Source: a virus
IMG/VR virus record: IMGVR_UViG_3300022074_006580
Span: 1 to 41,693 of that record
Length of the DNA: 41,693 nucleotides
Reading direction: 5' to 3' (one strand)
Positions 11,492 through 19,030 of the stretch are shown piece by piece; the first letter of the stretch is position 1, and the number at the start of each line of letters is the position of its first letter. The notes under the pieces were generated by a model. That model was not told where the DNA came from. It worked only from the letters and a program-made list of their open reading frames with translations, and did not search any database. Both the position numbers and the translations under genes were made by a program.

Positions 11492-11692
11492 TTATGCTTT
11501 TTCGGCATATAGGCGGACGATCATGAACGCCAGAGTAACTAACAGAAAAGCTAAGGCGATGCAGGCAAAGCCGAGAACCTGAGTCAGCCAATCGCCGCCG
11601 CCCGTAACAAACAGCCAGCCGCTAATAGCCGTGACGCTAACAATAATTGTTAGCATGACAGAAGAAATAATAACGCCGATATAGTAAAGCAT
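11492..11692 (-). CDS. Two-span membrane protein, 66 aa
   Basis: Two long hydrophobic helices: YYIGVIISSVMLTIIVSV (about residues 3-20) and VLGFACIALAFLLVTLAFMI (about 39-58), separated by GWLFVTGGGDWL. AGGGG precedes the ATG. The size and topology would allow a holin-like role, yet no family motif supports it. A TTGACA (11750-11745) upstream with a poor -10 (TAAGCT, 17-bp spacing) may be its promoter. Confidence 0.65.
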   Translation of the reverse strand: MLYYIGVIISSVMLTIIVSVTAISGWLFVTGGGDWLTQVLGFACIALAFLLVTLAFMIVRLYAEKA

Positions 11693-11897
11693 GGGAAGCC
11701 CCTTTCATTGATTCAGCCTATAGCTTAAGGCATCCCGCCGCGCTTGTCAATTGTTTTTGCCTATCAATAGGGGGGCGGTTAATAGACCTTGCCTATCGCC
11801 GCGCCGCGGGCGTACTCCACACGTACAACTTGGGGTATTTTTGACTTCATAATTTTGTAACGAAATTGTCATGTCTCATTCATAATAAAAATAGTAT
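11693..11897. other. Divergent intergenic region, return to AT-rich sequence
   Basis: No gene seen. The GC-rich composition of the island ends near 11840 and AT-rich sequence resumes. It separates the leftward membrane protein from the rightward late genes. Confidence 0.6.
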
Positions 11898-11926
11898 TTG
11901 ACAATTTAGCCCTCCAGTGGTATAAT
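11898..11926 (+). promoter_or_regulatory. Rightward sigma70-type promoter
   Basis: TTGACA (11898-11903), 17-bp spacer, TATAAT (11921-11926). Predicted leader of about 43 nt with AAAGGAG before the GTG start at 11976. Confidence 0.9.
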
Positions 11927-11975
11927 ATTCCTCGAAATCACCAATGATTTCAAAGAATTCTAAAAGGAGAATATC

Positions 11976-12245
11976 GTGAAACTTGCAATCGTAGCTGCTG
12001 CTGCTTTAACTCTTGCTCTACCCCTGTCTGCAACCGCCTCTGAAAAACTGGATCTTACTTTCACAAAAATGGAAGATGGAACTTACTGCGGTAAATTTTA
12101 TAGAAATCGCTGGTCGAATGACATGAAGTATCAATGCCGAACTCAAAAAGAATGGGAAAAACTGGGAGTAAAGTTTCCTCAGCCTAAAACAGAAAAAGTA
12201 ATTCTAGGAGAGCCCGACCTAGAACCAGATCAAGCAGTAGCTTAA
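11976..12245 (+). CDS. Small secreted protein, 89 aa
   Basis: GTG start behind AAAGGAG. Residues 1-21 form a classical Sec signal peptide (KLAIVAAAALTLALPLSATA, probable cut after ATA-S or nearby). The mature part has two cysteines (GTYCGKFYRN and YQCRTQKEWEKLG) that could form a disulfide in the periplasm; CRTQKEW resembles motifs in small secreted proteobacterial proteins. It is a single-gene unit with a perfect promoter and terminator, as expected for a highly expressed product. Function unknown. Confidence 0.78.
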   Translation: MKLAIVAAAALTLALPLSATASEKLDLTFTKMEDGTYCGKFYRNRWSNDMKYQCRTQKEWEKLGVKFPQPKTEKVILGEPDLEPDQAVA

Positions 12246-12250
12246 TACAT

Positions 12251-12276
12251 AAAAGGGCTCTTCGGGGCTCTTTTTT
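12251..12276 (+). terminator. Rho-independent terminator with TTCG loop
   Basis: AAAAGGGCTC (12251-12260), loop TTCG, GGGCTCTTTT (12265-12274) with two G-U pairs, then more T. Closes the secreted-protein unit. Confidence 0.85.
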
Positions 12277-12297
12277 ACCCCTACCTAAAAATAAATC

Positions 12298-12326
12298 TTG
12301 ACTTTCGAGTCTTTTTGTCCTATAAT
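12298..12326 (+). promoter_or_regulatory. Rightward late promoter, leaderless start
   Basis: TTGACT (12298-12303), 17-bp spacer, TATAAT (12321-12326). Predicted transcription start at about 12333, one base before the terminase ATG; no Shine-Dalgarno is present. Confidence 0.85.
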
Positions 12327-12333
12327 TCTTCTC

Positions 12334-12792
12334 ATGGCTAAAGAATTAACCACAATCTCTCCAGAGGGACTTGAAGTAGCTAACTCGTACCTAACTTTCG
12401 GAAATATCCGTGCGGTTGTCGAGCAGCTTGGCGTACAAGAAAACAAAGTAGTCGAGCTGTTGAACAAGCGCGAAGTAAAAAAGTACATTGACACGGTGTA
12501 CTTAGACATGGGTTACCGCAATAAAAACAATATTGCTGGCTTACTTGACGAAATGATTGAGAGCAAACTTGAAGAAGCTAAAGAAAGTGGGGTATACTCC
12601 AATAAAGACTTAGCTGACTTGCTCCAAATGGCCCATAAGATGAGAATGGATGAGATAAAAGCACAAGCTGATCTACAAAAAGCAGAAGCTACAAACGTAA
12701 AAAGCCAAACAAATGTACAAATAAATGAGGGACTACCCTTCGGCCAGGGCAACTACGGTAAGCTCATGGATAAGTTGTTGAAAGATGTCTGA
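12334..12792 (+). CDS. terS: Terminase small subunit
   Basis: 152 residues. ISPEGLEVANSYLTFGNIRA and EQLGVQENKVVELLNKREV form a helix-turn-helix-like N-terminal DNA-binding part; DTVYLDMGYRNKNNIAGLLD follows, then a long helix (MAHKMRMDEIKAQADLQKAE) for oligomer formation. This layout is typical of phage TerS, which recognises the packaging site and feeds DNA to TerL. The ATG at 12334 is used because the predicted transcript starts there; an upstream in-frame TTG lies inside the promoter. The large subunit lies 5 kb downstream in the same direction, a wide gap filled by small genes. Confidence 0.82.
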   Translation: MAKELTTISPEGLEVANSYLTFGNIRAVVEQLGVQENKVVELLNKREVKKYIDTVYLDMGYRNKNNIAGLLDEMIESKLEEAKESGVYSNKDLADLLQMAHKMRMDEIKAQADLQKAEATNVKSQTNVQINEGLPFGQGNYGKLMDKLLKDV

Positions 12793-12994
12793 TGAAGAGC
12801 TAACCGAACTAAAGACGGAATTTTTAGTACATGAAAAAGAGTGCGCTGAAAGATGGAAAACAACCTTCAATCGTCTTGATGATATTGATGGCCGTTTGGA
12901 TAAAATTTTTCAAGTAATTATTGGAGGTGGAGCAACAACCATAGTATTCTTACTTGGTTTGATCTCTACCGTAGTGCTAAACAATTGGTCATAA
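12785..12994 (+). CDS. Coiled-coil protein with C-terminal membrane helix, 69 aa
   Basis: The ATG lies within the end of terS. A charged helical part (EELTELKTEFLVHEKECAER, NRLDDIDGRLDKIF) is followed by one membrane helix (GGGATTIVFLLGLISTVVLN). This shape is typical of phage holin-associated or haemolysin XhlA-like proteins (helix plus C-terminal anchor), so a role in lysis is possible. No motif proves it. Confidence 0.72.
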   Translation: MSDEELTELKTEFLVHEKECAERWKTTFNRLDDIDGRLDKIFQVIIGGGATTIVFLLGLISTVVLNNWS

Positions 12995-13747
12995 ATGAAA
13001 TGGTTGCCACTGAAGACCGCATTAGGCATACTGATAATACTAGCATATTTTTTGCTAGCAGTACCTGCCTTTGCAGATACCGAAGACCCTGATCAAAGAC
13101 CAAACGACTTATACGAACCGGATCCAGATTTACCCAATGAAGGAGGTGAAGATAGTACAAACTCAGGTGATAATGAAGGCGCTGAACAAGACGGCAGCCT
13201 TAACACCAACAATCAGAATAGTACAGTAAATAGTAATAATACTACTAACTCAAAAACATACAATGGAGCCGGTAGTTCTGGTATGCCTGTATACTCAGCA
13301 ATTTCACCAAGCTATATGAGTACAGGACCAGAAACTTGTTTTAGAGGCAACAGTCAAGGTCTTCAGTTACCGAGTATTGCACTCAGTAGAGGCGGGTATA
13401 AAGAAGACCCAGAGTGTAACAGACGAAGAGATGCAAAAGTTTTAAGCGACCTCGGAATGAAAGTCGCCGCAGTAGCGAGAATGTGTCAAAATCCGGAAGT
13501 ATGGAGAGCCATGTTTATATCAGGCACTCCCTGCCCAGTTTTACAGGGTGGCAAGTTGATAGTAGGAAAGCGTGCTTACTTAACGCTAAAGACTTTACCA
13601 GCTTTGCATATCCCAGACTATGAGAAGAAAAAAGACTGGTATAATGATGTACTAGGGATTGGAGTTGAAAATGAACAAGCTGAGAGTGGCGATACTCGTT
13701 CTATTTCTGAGCGCTTCAGGAGTAGTGAAGGCGGACCCGCTGAATGA
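12995..13747 (+). CDS. Secreted low-complexity protein, 250 aa
   Basis: Residues 1-27 form a signal peptide (TALGILIILAYFLLAVPAFA). An acidic Pro/Glu/Asp-rich part and an Asn/Ser/Thr-rich linker (about 60-90) follow, then a folded part with six cysteines (ETCFRG, PECNRRRD, ARMCQNPE, GTPCPVL). The end overlaps the next gene by 77 bases. The folded part has no family I recognise. Host-directed or virion-associated roles are both open. Its Sec signal suggests it acts in the cell envelope. Confidence 0.68.
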   Translation: MKWLPLKTALGILIILAYFLLAVPAFADTEDPDQRPNDLYEPDPDLPNEGGEDSTNSGDNEGAEQDGSLNTNNQNSTVNSNNTTNSKTYNGAGSSGMPVYSAISPSYMSTGPETCFRGNSQGLQLPSIALSRGGYKEDPECNRRRDAKVLSDLGMKVAAVARMCQNPEVWRAMFISGTPCPVLQGGKLIVGKRAYLTLKTLPALHIPDYEKKKDWYNDVLGIGVENEQAESGDTRSISERFRSSEGGPAE

Positions 13748-14516
13748 CTTAGTTAACTCAAGTCAAGCAGTAGTGGATCAATTGAATATCGGATATAAAA
13801 CAGTTGCAGGTTTGCAGTACAACGCAAATCTAGGTTACATGTCTGATGGTACAATGGCAGATGCTGCAAAGATTTCAGAAGCACAAAGAGTTGCATATAA
13901 TGATGCATTAAGTGCAATGGCAGATATGGAGTTCTATACTGCCCAAGATTTCTTGATGGATCAAGGAGAGATAGCAATTGCAAATATGGAAACAGCTATT
14001 GAAACCTTTACAGAAGCGGCAACAGAGATAGCAGTCATACTAGAAGTGACTACAATGGCCGAAGAGGCAGCACAAACAAATAGTGACCCAGAAATGCAAG
14101 CGGTTGCAGAGTTTGCAGAAGCAAATGAAGCAGCTCTTACACTTCAAGCAGAAACAGTAACTGAGTATAATGACTCCTTAGAAGACGTAGAAGGTTACGC
14201 ACAAGAAGCAGCAGCATACATCGGTGTTGCAAATGATGCAGACTCTGTAGCTTTCTTTGATAATAGCGCAGAGCAAGCAGATTCTAGTTTTGTTGATGAG
14301 GTTACAGCAACGTTTAGTACTACAAATAACTGGGTAAAGCTTGACTTTGAAAATGCAAACTGGGCTTCTGCAGTATATTTTGACGGTACGAATAGTTTAG
14401 ATTTGTATAAGTCAAGCACTGCAATACTTCAAGATGGAGCGAATGATACTTATTATACAAGCAGCCCAAGTTATGTAGGCTATGAATGTTTCTTCTACGG
14501 AACAGGATGTGAGTAA
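13671..14516 (+). CDS. Secreted alanine-rich protein, 281 aa
   Basis: Start at ATG 13671 chosen for GGAG upstream; an in-frame TTG at 13659 precedes it. Residues 1-21 are a signal peptide (LRVAILVLFLSASGVVKA). The mature region is mainly acidic helix (SEAQRVAYNDALSAMADMEF, AEEAAQTNSDPEMQAVAEFA) and ends in a Tyr/Ser-rich segment with two cysteines (GYECFFYGTGCE). No family recognised. Together with the gene before it, a pair of exported phage proteins is encoded directly upstream of small virion-like genes. Confidence 0.68.
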   Translation: MNKLRVAILVLFLSASGVVKADPLNDLVNSSQAVVDQLNIGYKTVAGLQYNANLGYMSDGTMADAAKISEAQRVAYNDALSAMADMEFYTAQDFLMDQGEIAIANMETAIETFTEAATEIAVILEVTTMAEEAAQTNSDPEMQAVAEFAEANEAALTLQAETVTEYNDSLEDVEGYAQEAAAYIGVANDADSVAFFDNSAEQADSSFVDEVTATFSTTNNWVKLDFENANWASAVYFDGTNSLDLYKSSTAILQDGANDTYYTSSPSYVGYECFFYGTGCE

Positions 14517-14518
14517 AA

Positions 14519-15016
14519 ATGTCTATAGAAGATACCGAGATAAAGGTAGGTGGCGTAAGCTTCAAGGGAATGCACATAGCGATAGTGTTCGGCATTATTT
14601 CAAGTATTGCTGGGGCTATATGGACGGCCAGTTCTATTTACTCAAGATTAGAAGCGGTGGAGGCATACGAGATACCAGACGTGACCCCTCTGACGGAGCA
14701 GGTCCACCTGATAAAACAAGAACTCGAAGACAACGATATCAGCAAATTGCAAGGAAATCTCGCAACTTTACAGGCTAATCTTCAGACAATAATGCAGCAG
14801 CAGCAACAGCTCCTACTTATTCAAGAAAGAGTAGTAGAAGCAGAAAAGACTGTCACTGAGATGGAAACGGAAGTTGAAAAAGCAGAACTAGCTGTTCAAC
14901 GTATTGATAAGTTTGATGAGTACTTAAAAACTCTTGAAGACAAGTTCAAGAAAATTGATAAAGAGATAGACGATCTCTGGGAGGGCTTAGATGCCCTAGC
15001 AAACCCATTAGGGTAG
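14519..15016 (+). CDS. Membrane-anchored coiled-coil protein, 165 aa
   Basis: One membrane helix (about residues 18-40, MHIAIVFGIISSIAGAIWTA) is followed by a long heptad-rich coiled coil (VVEAEKTVTEMETEVEKAEL, YLKTLEDKFKKIDKEIDDLW). The glutamine run QQQQQ lies in between. The layout resembles phage spanin-like or internal membrane-associated proteins, but no signature is present. Starts two bases after the previous stop. Confidence 0.68.
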   Translation: MSIEDTEIKVGGVSFKGMHIAIVFGIISSIAGAIWTASSIYSRLEAVEAYEIPDVTPLTEQVHLIKQELEDNDISKLQGNLATLQANLQTIMQQQQQLLLIQERVVEAEKTVTEMETEVEKAELAVQRIDKFDEYLKTLEDKFKKIDKEIDDLWEGLDALANPLG

Positions 15017-15024
15017 GAGTAAAT

Positions 15025-15168
15025 ATGGCACAGGTAATGAAAAAAGCAGATGGATGGGAAGTTTTAGACGAGAATGGTCGTCATCTATTTGATACAGAAG
15101 CAGAAGCAAAAGCACATGTAAGTGGTAGTTCTGCACCTGTTGAGAAAGAAGAAGAGGTCGAAGAGTAA
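15025..15168 (+). CDS. Hypothetical acidic protein, 47 aa
   Basis: TAGGAG precedes the ATG. Sequence MAQVMKKADGWEVLDENGRH then FDTEAEAKAHVSGSSAPVEK and an acidic tail. The W-E-V-x-D-x-x-G-x-x-x-F-D-T-x-x-E-A pattern looks like a small beta hairpin plus helix found in short phage proteins. Its stop abuts the next ATG. Confidence 0.65.
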   Translation: MAQVMKKADGWEVLDENGRHLFDTEAEAKAHVSGSSAPVEKEEEVEE

Positions 15169-15351
15169 ATGGCTGTCCGTCGAAAAAGAACGGCGGCCAA
15201 AAAGAAAAAGCCGGTACCCACAAATAAAAAACTTTATGCGAGAGTAAAAGCTCAAGCAAAGCGGAAGTTTGCTGTGTATCCTTCCGCGTATGCAAATGGT
15301 TGGCTTGTGAGAACTTATAAAGCCAAGGGCGGTAAATACCGCATGGGATAA
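15169..15351 (+). CDS. Small basic phage protein, DUF5872-like (60 aa)
   Basis: MAVRRKRTAAKKKKPVPTNK is followed by KLYARVKAQAKRKFAVYPSA and YANGWLVRTYKAKGG. The motif KLYxxVKxxAKRKFxVYPSAYANGWLVxxYKxxGG is the family signature as I know it (DUF5872; recalled, not searched). Net charge is strongly positive. First of six consecutive basic small proteins. Function unknown; capsid-associated or DNA-binding roles are guesses. Confidence 0.78.
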   Translation: MAVRRKRTAAKKKKPVPTNKKLYARVKAQAKRKFAVYPSAYANGWLVRTYKAKGGKYRMG

Positions 15352-15354
15352 ACT

Positions 15355-15501
15355 ATGCCTTCACACTACGGAAAGAAAAAGCCTATGGGCAAAAAGAAGC
15401 CTAAAAAGAACGGTAAGAAGAAGAAAGGTTTAACAGCTAAGCAAAAGAAGCTCCCTCCAGCTCTTCAGAAAGCAATTCTGAAAAAGCAAAGAGGCCGCTA
15501 A
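15355..15501 (+). CDS. Lysine-rich protein, 48 aa
   Basis: The protein is almost half lysine (KKKPMGKKKPKKNGKKKKG), with a short helix at the end (LPPALQKAILKKQRGR). It starts three bases after the previous stop; its stop overlaps the next ATG (TAATG). It cannot be assigned to a family. The coupling and conserved direction argue for a real product. Confidence 0.65.
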   Translation: MPSHYGKKKPMGKKKPKKNGKKKKGLTAKQKKLPPALQKAILKKQRGR

Positions 15502-15653
15502 TGCCTGGTATCCAAGTACCGGCAGGATACAAGAAAAGCATGGCAAAGAAAAGACGTAAAGCACCGAGAGGCTATCATTACATGCCAAACGGTAAACTTA
15601 TGAAAAATTCTGCTCATAAGAAGAAGAAAAAGAGGGGCAAGAAAAAGGGCTGA
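15501..15653 (+). CDS. Basic hypothetical protein, 50 aa
   Basis: MPGIQVPAGYKKSMAKKRRK then APRGYHYMPNGKLMKNSAHK and a KKKKKRGKKKG tail. Strongly basic. The central GYHYMPNGKLM resembles short repeats in phage small basic proteins. Starts by stop-start overlap. Function unknown. Confidence 0.65.
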   Translation: MPGIQVPAGYKKSMAKKRRKAPRGYHYMPNGKLMKNSAHKKKKKRGKKKG

Positions 15654-15664
15654 GGGAGATAACT

Positions 15665-15952
15665 ATGGCAAAGCCTCGTGGAGGTTTAACAAGATGGTTC
15701 AAGGAGAACTGGGTTGATCTAGGACGACCAAAAAAGGGCGGCGGCTTTGAAAAGTGCGGTCGCAGCAAATCTGGATCAAAAAAGTATCCTAAATGTGTAC
15801 CGGCTGCAAAAGCAGCTCGTATGACTCCCTCTCAAATAAAATCTGCTGTTCGTCGAAAGCGAGCAGCAGGTAACCCTCCTGGGAAGCCTACAAATGTGAG
15901 TACATTTGTTAAAAAGAAAAGGAGACAAAGGCGTGCCCGTAAGAAAGGTTAA
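15665..15952 (+). CDS. Basic phage protein, DUF6321-like (95 aa)
   Basis: Starts behind GAGGGAG. MAKPRGGLTRWFKENWVDLG, then FEKCGRSKSGSKKYPKCVPA and AAKAARMTPSQIKSAVRRKR, then PPGKPTNVSTFV. The combination of an N-terminal GLTRWFKENWVD, two conserved cysteines and AARMTxxQxxSAVRRKR is the pattern I associate with DUF6321 in phages and large viruses (recalled, not searched). Function unknown. Net positive. Confidence 0.78.
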   Translation: MAKPRGGLTRWFKENWVDLGRPKKGGGFEKCGRSKSGSKKYPKCVPAAKAARMTPSQIKSAVRRKRAAGNPPGKPTNVSTFVKKKRRQRRARKKG

Positions 15953-16088
15953 AGGTGGATATAAATGGGGAACGTCAGGCAAGACGTATAAAAGAAAGAA
16001 AGATGCCATGAAACAGGCTCGAGCTATCTACGCTAGTGGATACAAAGGAAAAAAGCGTGGCAGTAAGAAAGCGAAAAAGAGATCCTAG
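15933..16088 (+). CDS. Small basic phage protein, 51 aa
   Basis: GTG start at 15933 behind AGGAG, within the end of the previous gene. MPVRKVKGGYKWGTSGKTYK then KKDAMKQARAIYASGYKGKK. The motif VKGGYKWGxSGKxYxxKxxAxxQxRAIYASGYK is common in short phage proteins. Function unknown. Confidence 0.75.
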   Translation: MPVRKVKGGYKWGTSGKTYKRKKDAMKQARAIYASGYKGKKRGSKKAKKRS

Positions 16089-16356
16089 ATTAAAGCGTGC
16101 TGGAGTTTCTGGTTTTAATAAACCAAAGCGTACTCCAAGTCATGCAAAAAAGTCACATATTGTAGTGGCAAAAGTTGGGGATAAAATTAAAACAATTCGA
16201 TTTGGGCAGCAGGGAGCAAAAACTGCTGGTAAGCCCAAAGTTGGAGAGAGTGAGGCAATGAAGCGAAAGAGAGCTTCATTTAAAGCTCGTCACCGTAAAA
16301 ACATTGCCAAAGGCAAAATGTCAGCAGCTTACTGGGCTGATAAGGTGAAGTGGTAG
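16057..16356 (+). CDS. Conserved basic phage protein, 99 aa
   Basis: GTG start at 16057 with AAAGGA 8-9 bases upstream. RLKRAGVSGFNKPKRTPSHA then KSHIVVAKVGDKIKTIRFGQ and SFKARHRKNIAKGKMSAAYW. The motif IRFGQQG...SFKARHxKNIAKGKMSAAYWAxKxKW is widespread in aquatic phage genomes, with no known role. Last of the six basic proteins. Confidence 0.8.
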   Translation: MAVRKRKRDPRLKRAGVSGFNKPKRTPSHAKKSHIVVAKVGDKIKTIRFGQQGAKTAGKPKVGESEAMKRKRASFKARHRKNIAKGKMSAAYWADKVKW

Positions 16357-16823
16357 TGATCGCTGAAGTAACCGCAGTTATAGGTGCGCTCAATGCGGTC
16401 AACGGAGCTATTAGTACTCTAAAAGAAACAAAGAGTAATGTAGATAGCATCTCTAGAGTTTTTGGAAGAGTTACACAAGCTGCAAGCGGTCTTGCAGAAG
16501 TTGAAGAAAAAGTAAGAACAGGAAAACTTGTTCTTAGCACTACTGATGCCATGAAAATTTCTATGGCAAAGAAACAAGTTGCAGACTATGAAAAGCAGCT
16601 AAAAGACTTATTCATTTACTCTGGTAACGGAGATATGTATAAGGAAATGAAAAAAATACAGATTACTTCTATACAAGCAGCAAAGAAAAGAGCAGCAAAA
16701 GCAAAAGCTGCTACTGTTGCAAAGAATAAACAGACTAAAGATGAAGTAATGGTTCTTGCAATTACTATAGTTGTTTTAATACTAACTGTTAGCGGCGGAT
16801 TTTTATGGACAGTACTACGATGA
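16350..16823 (+). CDS. Helical protein with C-terminal membrane anchor, 157 aa
   Basis: GTG at 16350 (or 16356, with AAGGTG upstream). The N-terminal two-thirds are helical (VTAVIGALNAVNGAISTLKE, SMAKKQVADYEKQLKDLFIY), then an alanine/lysine-rich helix, and one membrane helix at the end (VLAITIVVLILTVSGGFLWT). Typical of a phage membrane-associated small structural or lysis-related protein. No family recognised. Confidence 0.65.
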   Translation: MVVIAEVTAVIGALNAVNGAISTLKETKSNVDSISRVFGRVTQAASGLAEVEEKVRTGKLVLSTTDAMKISMAKKQVADYEKQLKDLFIYSGNGDMYKEMKKIQITSIQAAKKRAAKAKAATVAKNKQTKDEVMVLAITIVVLILTVSGGFLWTVLR

Positions 16824-17143
16824 ATAAGCGTTTAGAAAGAGATTCCGAGTATGCAGCATATGATACCGACGGCGATGGTATCGTTACTGATGAAGAGTTG
16901 GAAACAAGTAAAGAGCTGCAACAATTAAAGTTAGCTCATGATAAGGCAGATGCACAAAGAGCTATGGCTTGGTTTGCTTTATTTGGTATGTTATTGTACC
17001 CATCTTTAATTGTGATTTGTTCTTTAGTCAGATTAGATACTGCAGCGGCTATATTAGGGGATATAGCAAGTGTGTATTTTGTAGCAATCGCTGGCTTAGT
17101 TGCAGCATTTTTTGGAGCATCAGCATGGCAATCGAAAAAATAA
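16820..17143 (+). CDS. EF-hand membrane protein, 107 aa
   Basis: ATGA overlap with the previous stop sets the start at 16820; an in-frame ATG at 16805 is the alternative. A canonical EF-hand loop DTDGDGIVTDEE spans residues 15-26 with D15, D17, D19, I21-T23 and E26 as calcium ligands. A helix and two membrane segments follow (MAWFALFGMLLYPSLIVI; IASVYFVAIAGLVAAFFGAS). EF-hand plus membrane helices recurs in marine phage small proteins. Calcium binding is strongly suggested; role unknown. Confidence 0.75.
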   Translation: MNKRLERDSEYAAYDTDGDGIVTDEELETSKELQQLKLAHDKADAQRAMAWFALFGMLLYPSLIVICSLVRLDTAAAILGDIASVYFVAIAGLVAAFFGASAWQSKK

Positions 17144-17589
17144 AAAGAATAGCAGAAGACTTAAAAGAAAACTTTGAATATGTATCAGACCAGCGACAGT
17201 ATGGAAAAAGAGAAGCTTGGTACATAATGAAGCCAGATCCTCTTGCAAAAGACTGGCCTGTTTATAGGGGTGACTGTGAAGATTTTTCACTTACAGTTTT
17301 ATACCATTACGTAGATAAAAGCTGGCTAAAGTTTTGGTATTATTTAATTACTTATAAAGCACACATGAGATTTTGTTATGTAGATACTCCTGATAGAGGG
17401 CACGCTGTTCTTAACTTCGGGGACGTCTACATTGATAACATCTTTGGTACGACAACTACTAAAGATGAAATGGAGACCAGGGGATATGTCTTCAGGACAC
17501 CATCCTGGTTATACTTTGCACCGACAACAGTAGCAATTAAGCTTCTAATAGGAAAGTTATGGAAAAGTCAAAGAAAAATAAGCCAGTAG
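17125..17589 (+). CDS. Transglutaminase-like cysteine peptidase (BTLCP type)
   Basis: 154 residues. The start at 17125 is set by GGAG 9 bases upstream and overlaps the EF-hand gene. The Cys-His-Asp set is readable as YRGDCEDFSLTVLYH (C51), RGHAVLNFGD (H93) and VYIDNIFG (D104). Bacterial transglutaminase-like cysteine proteinases cleave or modify periplasmic proteins, yet this one has no signal peptide. In phages such proteins are found near structural genes. Substrate unknown. No role in the head or tail is proven. Confidence 0.78.
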   Translation: MAIEKIKRIAEDLKENFEYVSDQRQYGKREAWYIMKPDPLAKDWPVYRGDCEDFSLTVLYHYVDKSWLKFWYYLITYKAHMRFCYVDTPDRGHAVLNFGDVYIDNIFGTTTTKDEMETRGYVFRTPSWLYFAPTTVAIKLLIGKLWKSQRKISQ

Positions 17590-17702
17590 TATACATAGAA
17601 GAATATAAGAAAAATATTCGGCCTCCTAAATCAGAAGAGTACTTAACAGAGCTAGAGTACTGTAGACGATACAGCAAAACGAGATCCATGGGACAAGACT
17701 AA
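17559..17702 (+). CDS. Small basic protein before TerL, 47 aa
   Basis: AGGAAAG precedes the ATG at 17559, overlapping the peptidase end by 31 bases. MEKSKKNKPVVYIEEYKKNI and PPKSEEYLTELEYCRRYSKT. Its stop is directly followed by the TerL ATG. No known family, translation coupled. Confidence 0.62.
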   Translation: MEKSKKNKPVVYIEEYKKNIRPPKSEEYLTELEYCRRYSKTRSMGQD

Positions 17703-19007
17703 ATGTCAATAGAAATTAGCCGCAAAGATATCTTTGCAGAGTATATAGCAGATTACTGCCAGGAAGGTAAGTTTTTGAAGCTTCCAGTAGAGCCCTATAT
17801 GGACTTACTGGGAATCACACCCCTGCCTTCTCAAGTAGCAATCATAAATGCTATAAATAATCCAAAATATAGATTCGTCTGCGCGGCAATTTCACGAAGG
17901 CAAGGAAAAACATATATAGCCAATATTATAGGGCAACTAGTTTCGCTTGTACCTTCGTCCAATATTTTGATTATGTCTCCGAACTATGCTCTCTCGCAAA
18001 TCTCTTTTGATTTGCAAAGAACTTTGATAAAACACTTTGATCTAGAAGTAGTTAGAGATAACGCAAAGGATAAAGTGATTGAAATATCAAACGGATCTAC
18101 CATACGCATGGGATCAGTAAATCAAGTGGACTCATGCGTTGGTAGATCTTACGACCTAATTATCTTTGACGAAGCAGCTCTTGCTGATGGGAGAGATGCT
18201 TTCAATGTAGCACTCCGCCCTACACTTGATAAAGACAACTCAAAAGCAATCTTTATATCTACTCCACGAGGAAGAAATAACTGGTTTGCAGAGTTTTTTG
18301 ATAGGGGATTTGTGGATGATTTTCCGGAGTGGGTCTCTATTAAGGCGAGTTATAAATCTAATCCTAGAATGTCTGAAACGGATATTAAGGAGGCTCGAAA
18401 AAGTATGTCCGAGGCTGAGTTTCGACAAGAGTATGAAGCAGACTTTAATACTTTTGAGGGTCAGGTTTGGAACTTTAATTTTGAAGAGTGTGTCGGAAAC
18501 TTTGACGAAATAGATATTTCTGAGATGGATGTTTTTGCTGGGTTAGACGTAGGTTATAGAGATCCTACTGCATTTTGTGTAATTGGGTACTCCTGGGATG
18601 AAGGCAAATACTACCTTCTTGATGAGTACTTAGATGCAGAGCGAACTACAGAGCAGCATGCAACAGAAATACAGGCTCTAATCGACAAGTGGGATATTGA
18701 CTATATTTATATTGATTCTGCAGCTCAGCAAACTCGTTTTGATTTTGCCCAGAACTATGATATTACTACTGTAAATGCAAAGAAATCTATCTTAGATGGA
18801 ATCTCTCATGTAGAAGGAATAGTAGATAATGATAATTTACTTATTGATCAACATTGCAAAGAAACACTCCAAGCGTTAGATCAATACCAGTGGGATCCTA
18901 ATCCCAATCTTTTAAAAGAGAAGCCAAAGCACAATCGTGCGTCACACATGGCAGATGCATTGCGGTATGCACTGTACTCATTCCAAACATCAAACAGCGG
19001 CTTTTAG
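17703..19007 (+). CDS. terL: Terminase large subunit
   Basis: 434 residues. The ATPase part has Walker A SRRQGKT (64-70) and Walker B LIIFDEAAL (152-160, catalytic glutamate E157), with motif III near ISTPRGR. The nuclease (RNase H-like) part has D282 in GLDVGYRDPTA, D338 in YIDSAAQ and D418 in HMADALRYA. It packages DNA into the prohead and cuts concatemers. Length and motifs fit the family. The start follows the previous stop immediately. Confidence 0.95.
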   Translation: MSIEISRKDIFAEYIADYCQEGKFLKLPVEPYMDLLGITPLPSQVAIINAINNPKYRFVCAAISRRQGKTYIANIIGQLVSLVPSSNILIMSPNYALSQISFDLQRTLIKHFDLEVVRDNAKDKVIEISNGSTIRMGSVNQVDSCVGRSYDLIIFDEAALADGRDAFNVALRPTLDKDNSKAIFISTPRGRNNWFAEFFDRGFVDDFPEWVSIKASYKSNPRMSETDIKEARKSMSEAEFRQEYEADFNTFEGQVWNFNFEECVGNFDEIDISEMDVFAGLDVGYRDPTAFCVIGYSWDEGKYYLLDEYLDAERTTEQHATEIQALIDKWDIDYIYIDSAAQQTRFDFAQNYDITTVNAKKSILDGISHVEGIVDNDNLLIDQHCKETLQALDQYQWDPNPNLLKEKPKHNRASHMADALRYALYSFQTSNSGF

Positions 19008-19030
19008 AGATACCATGTCAAAAATAATGT

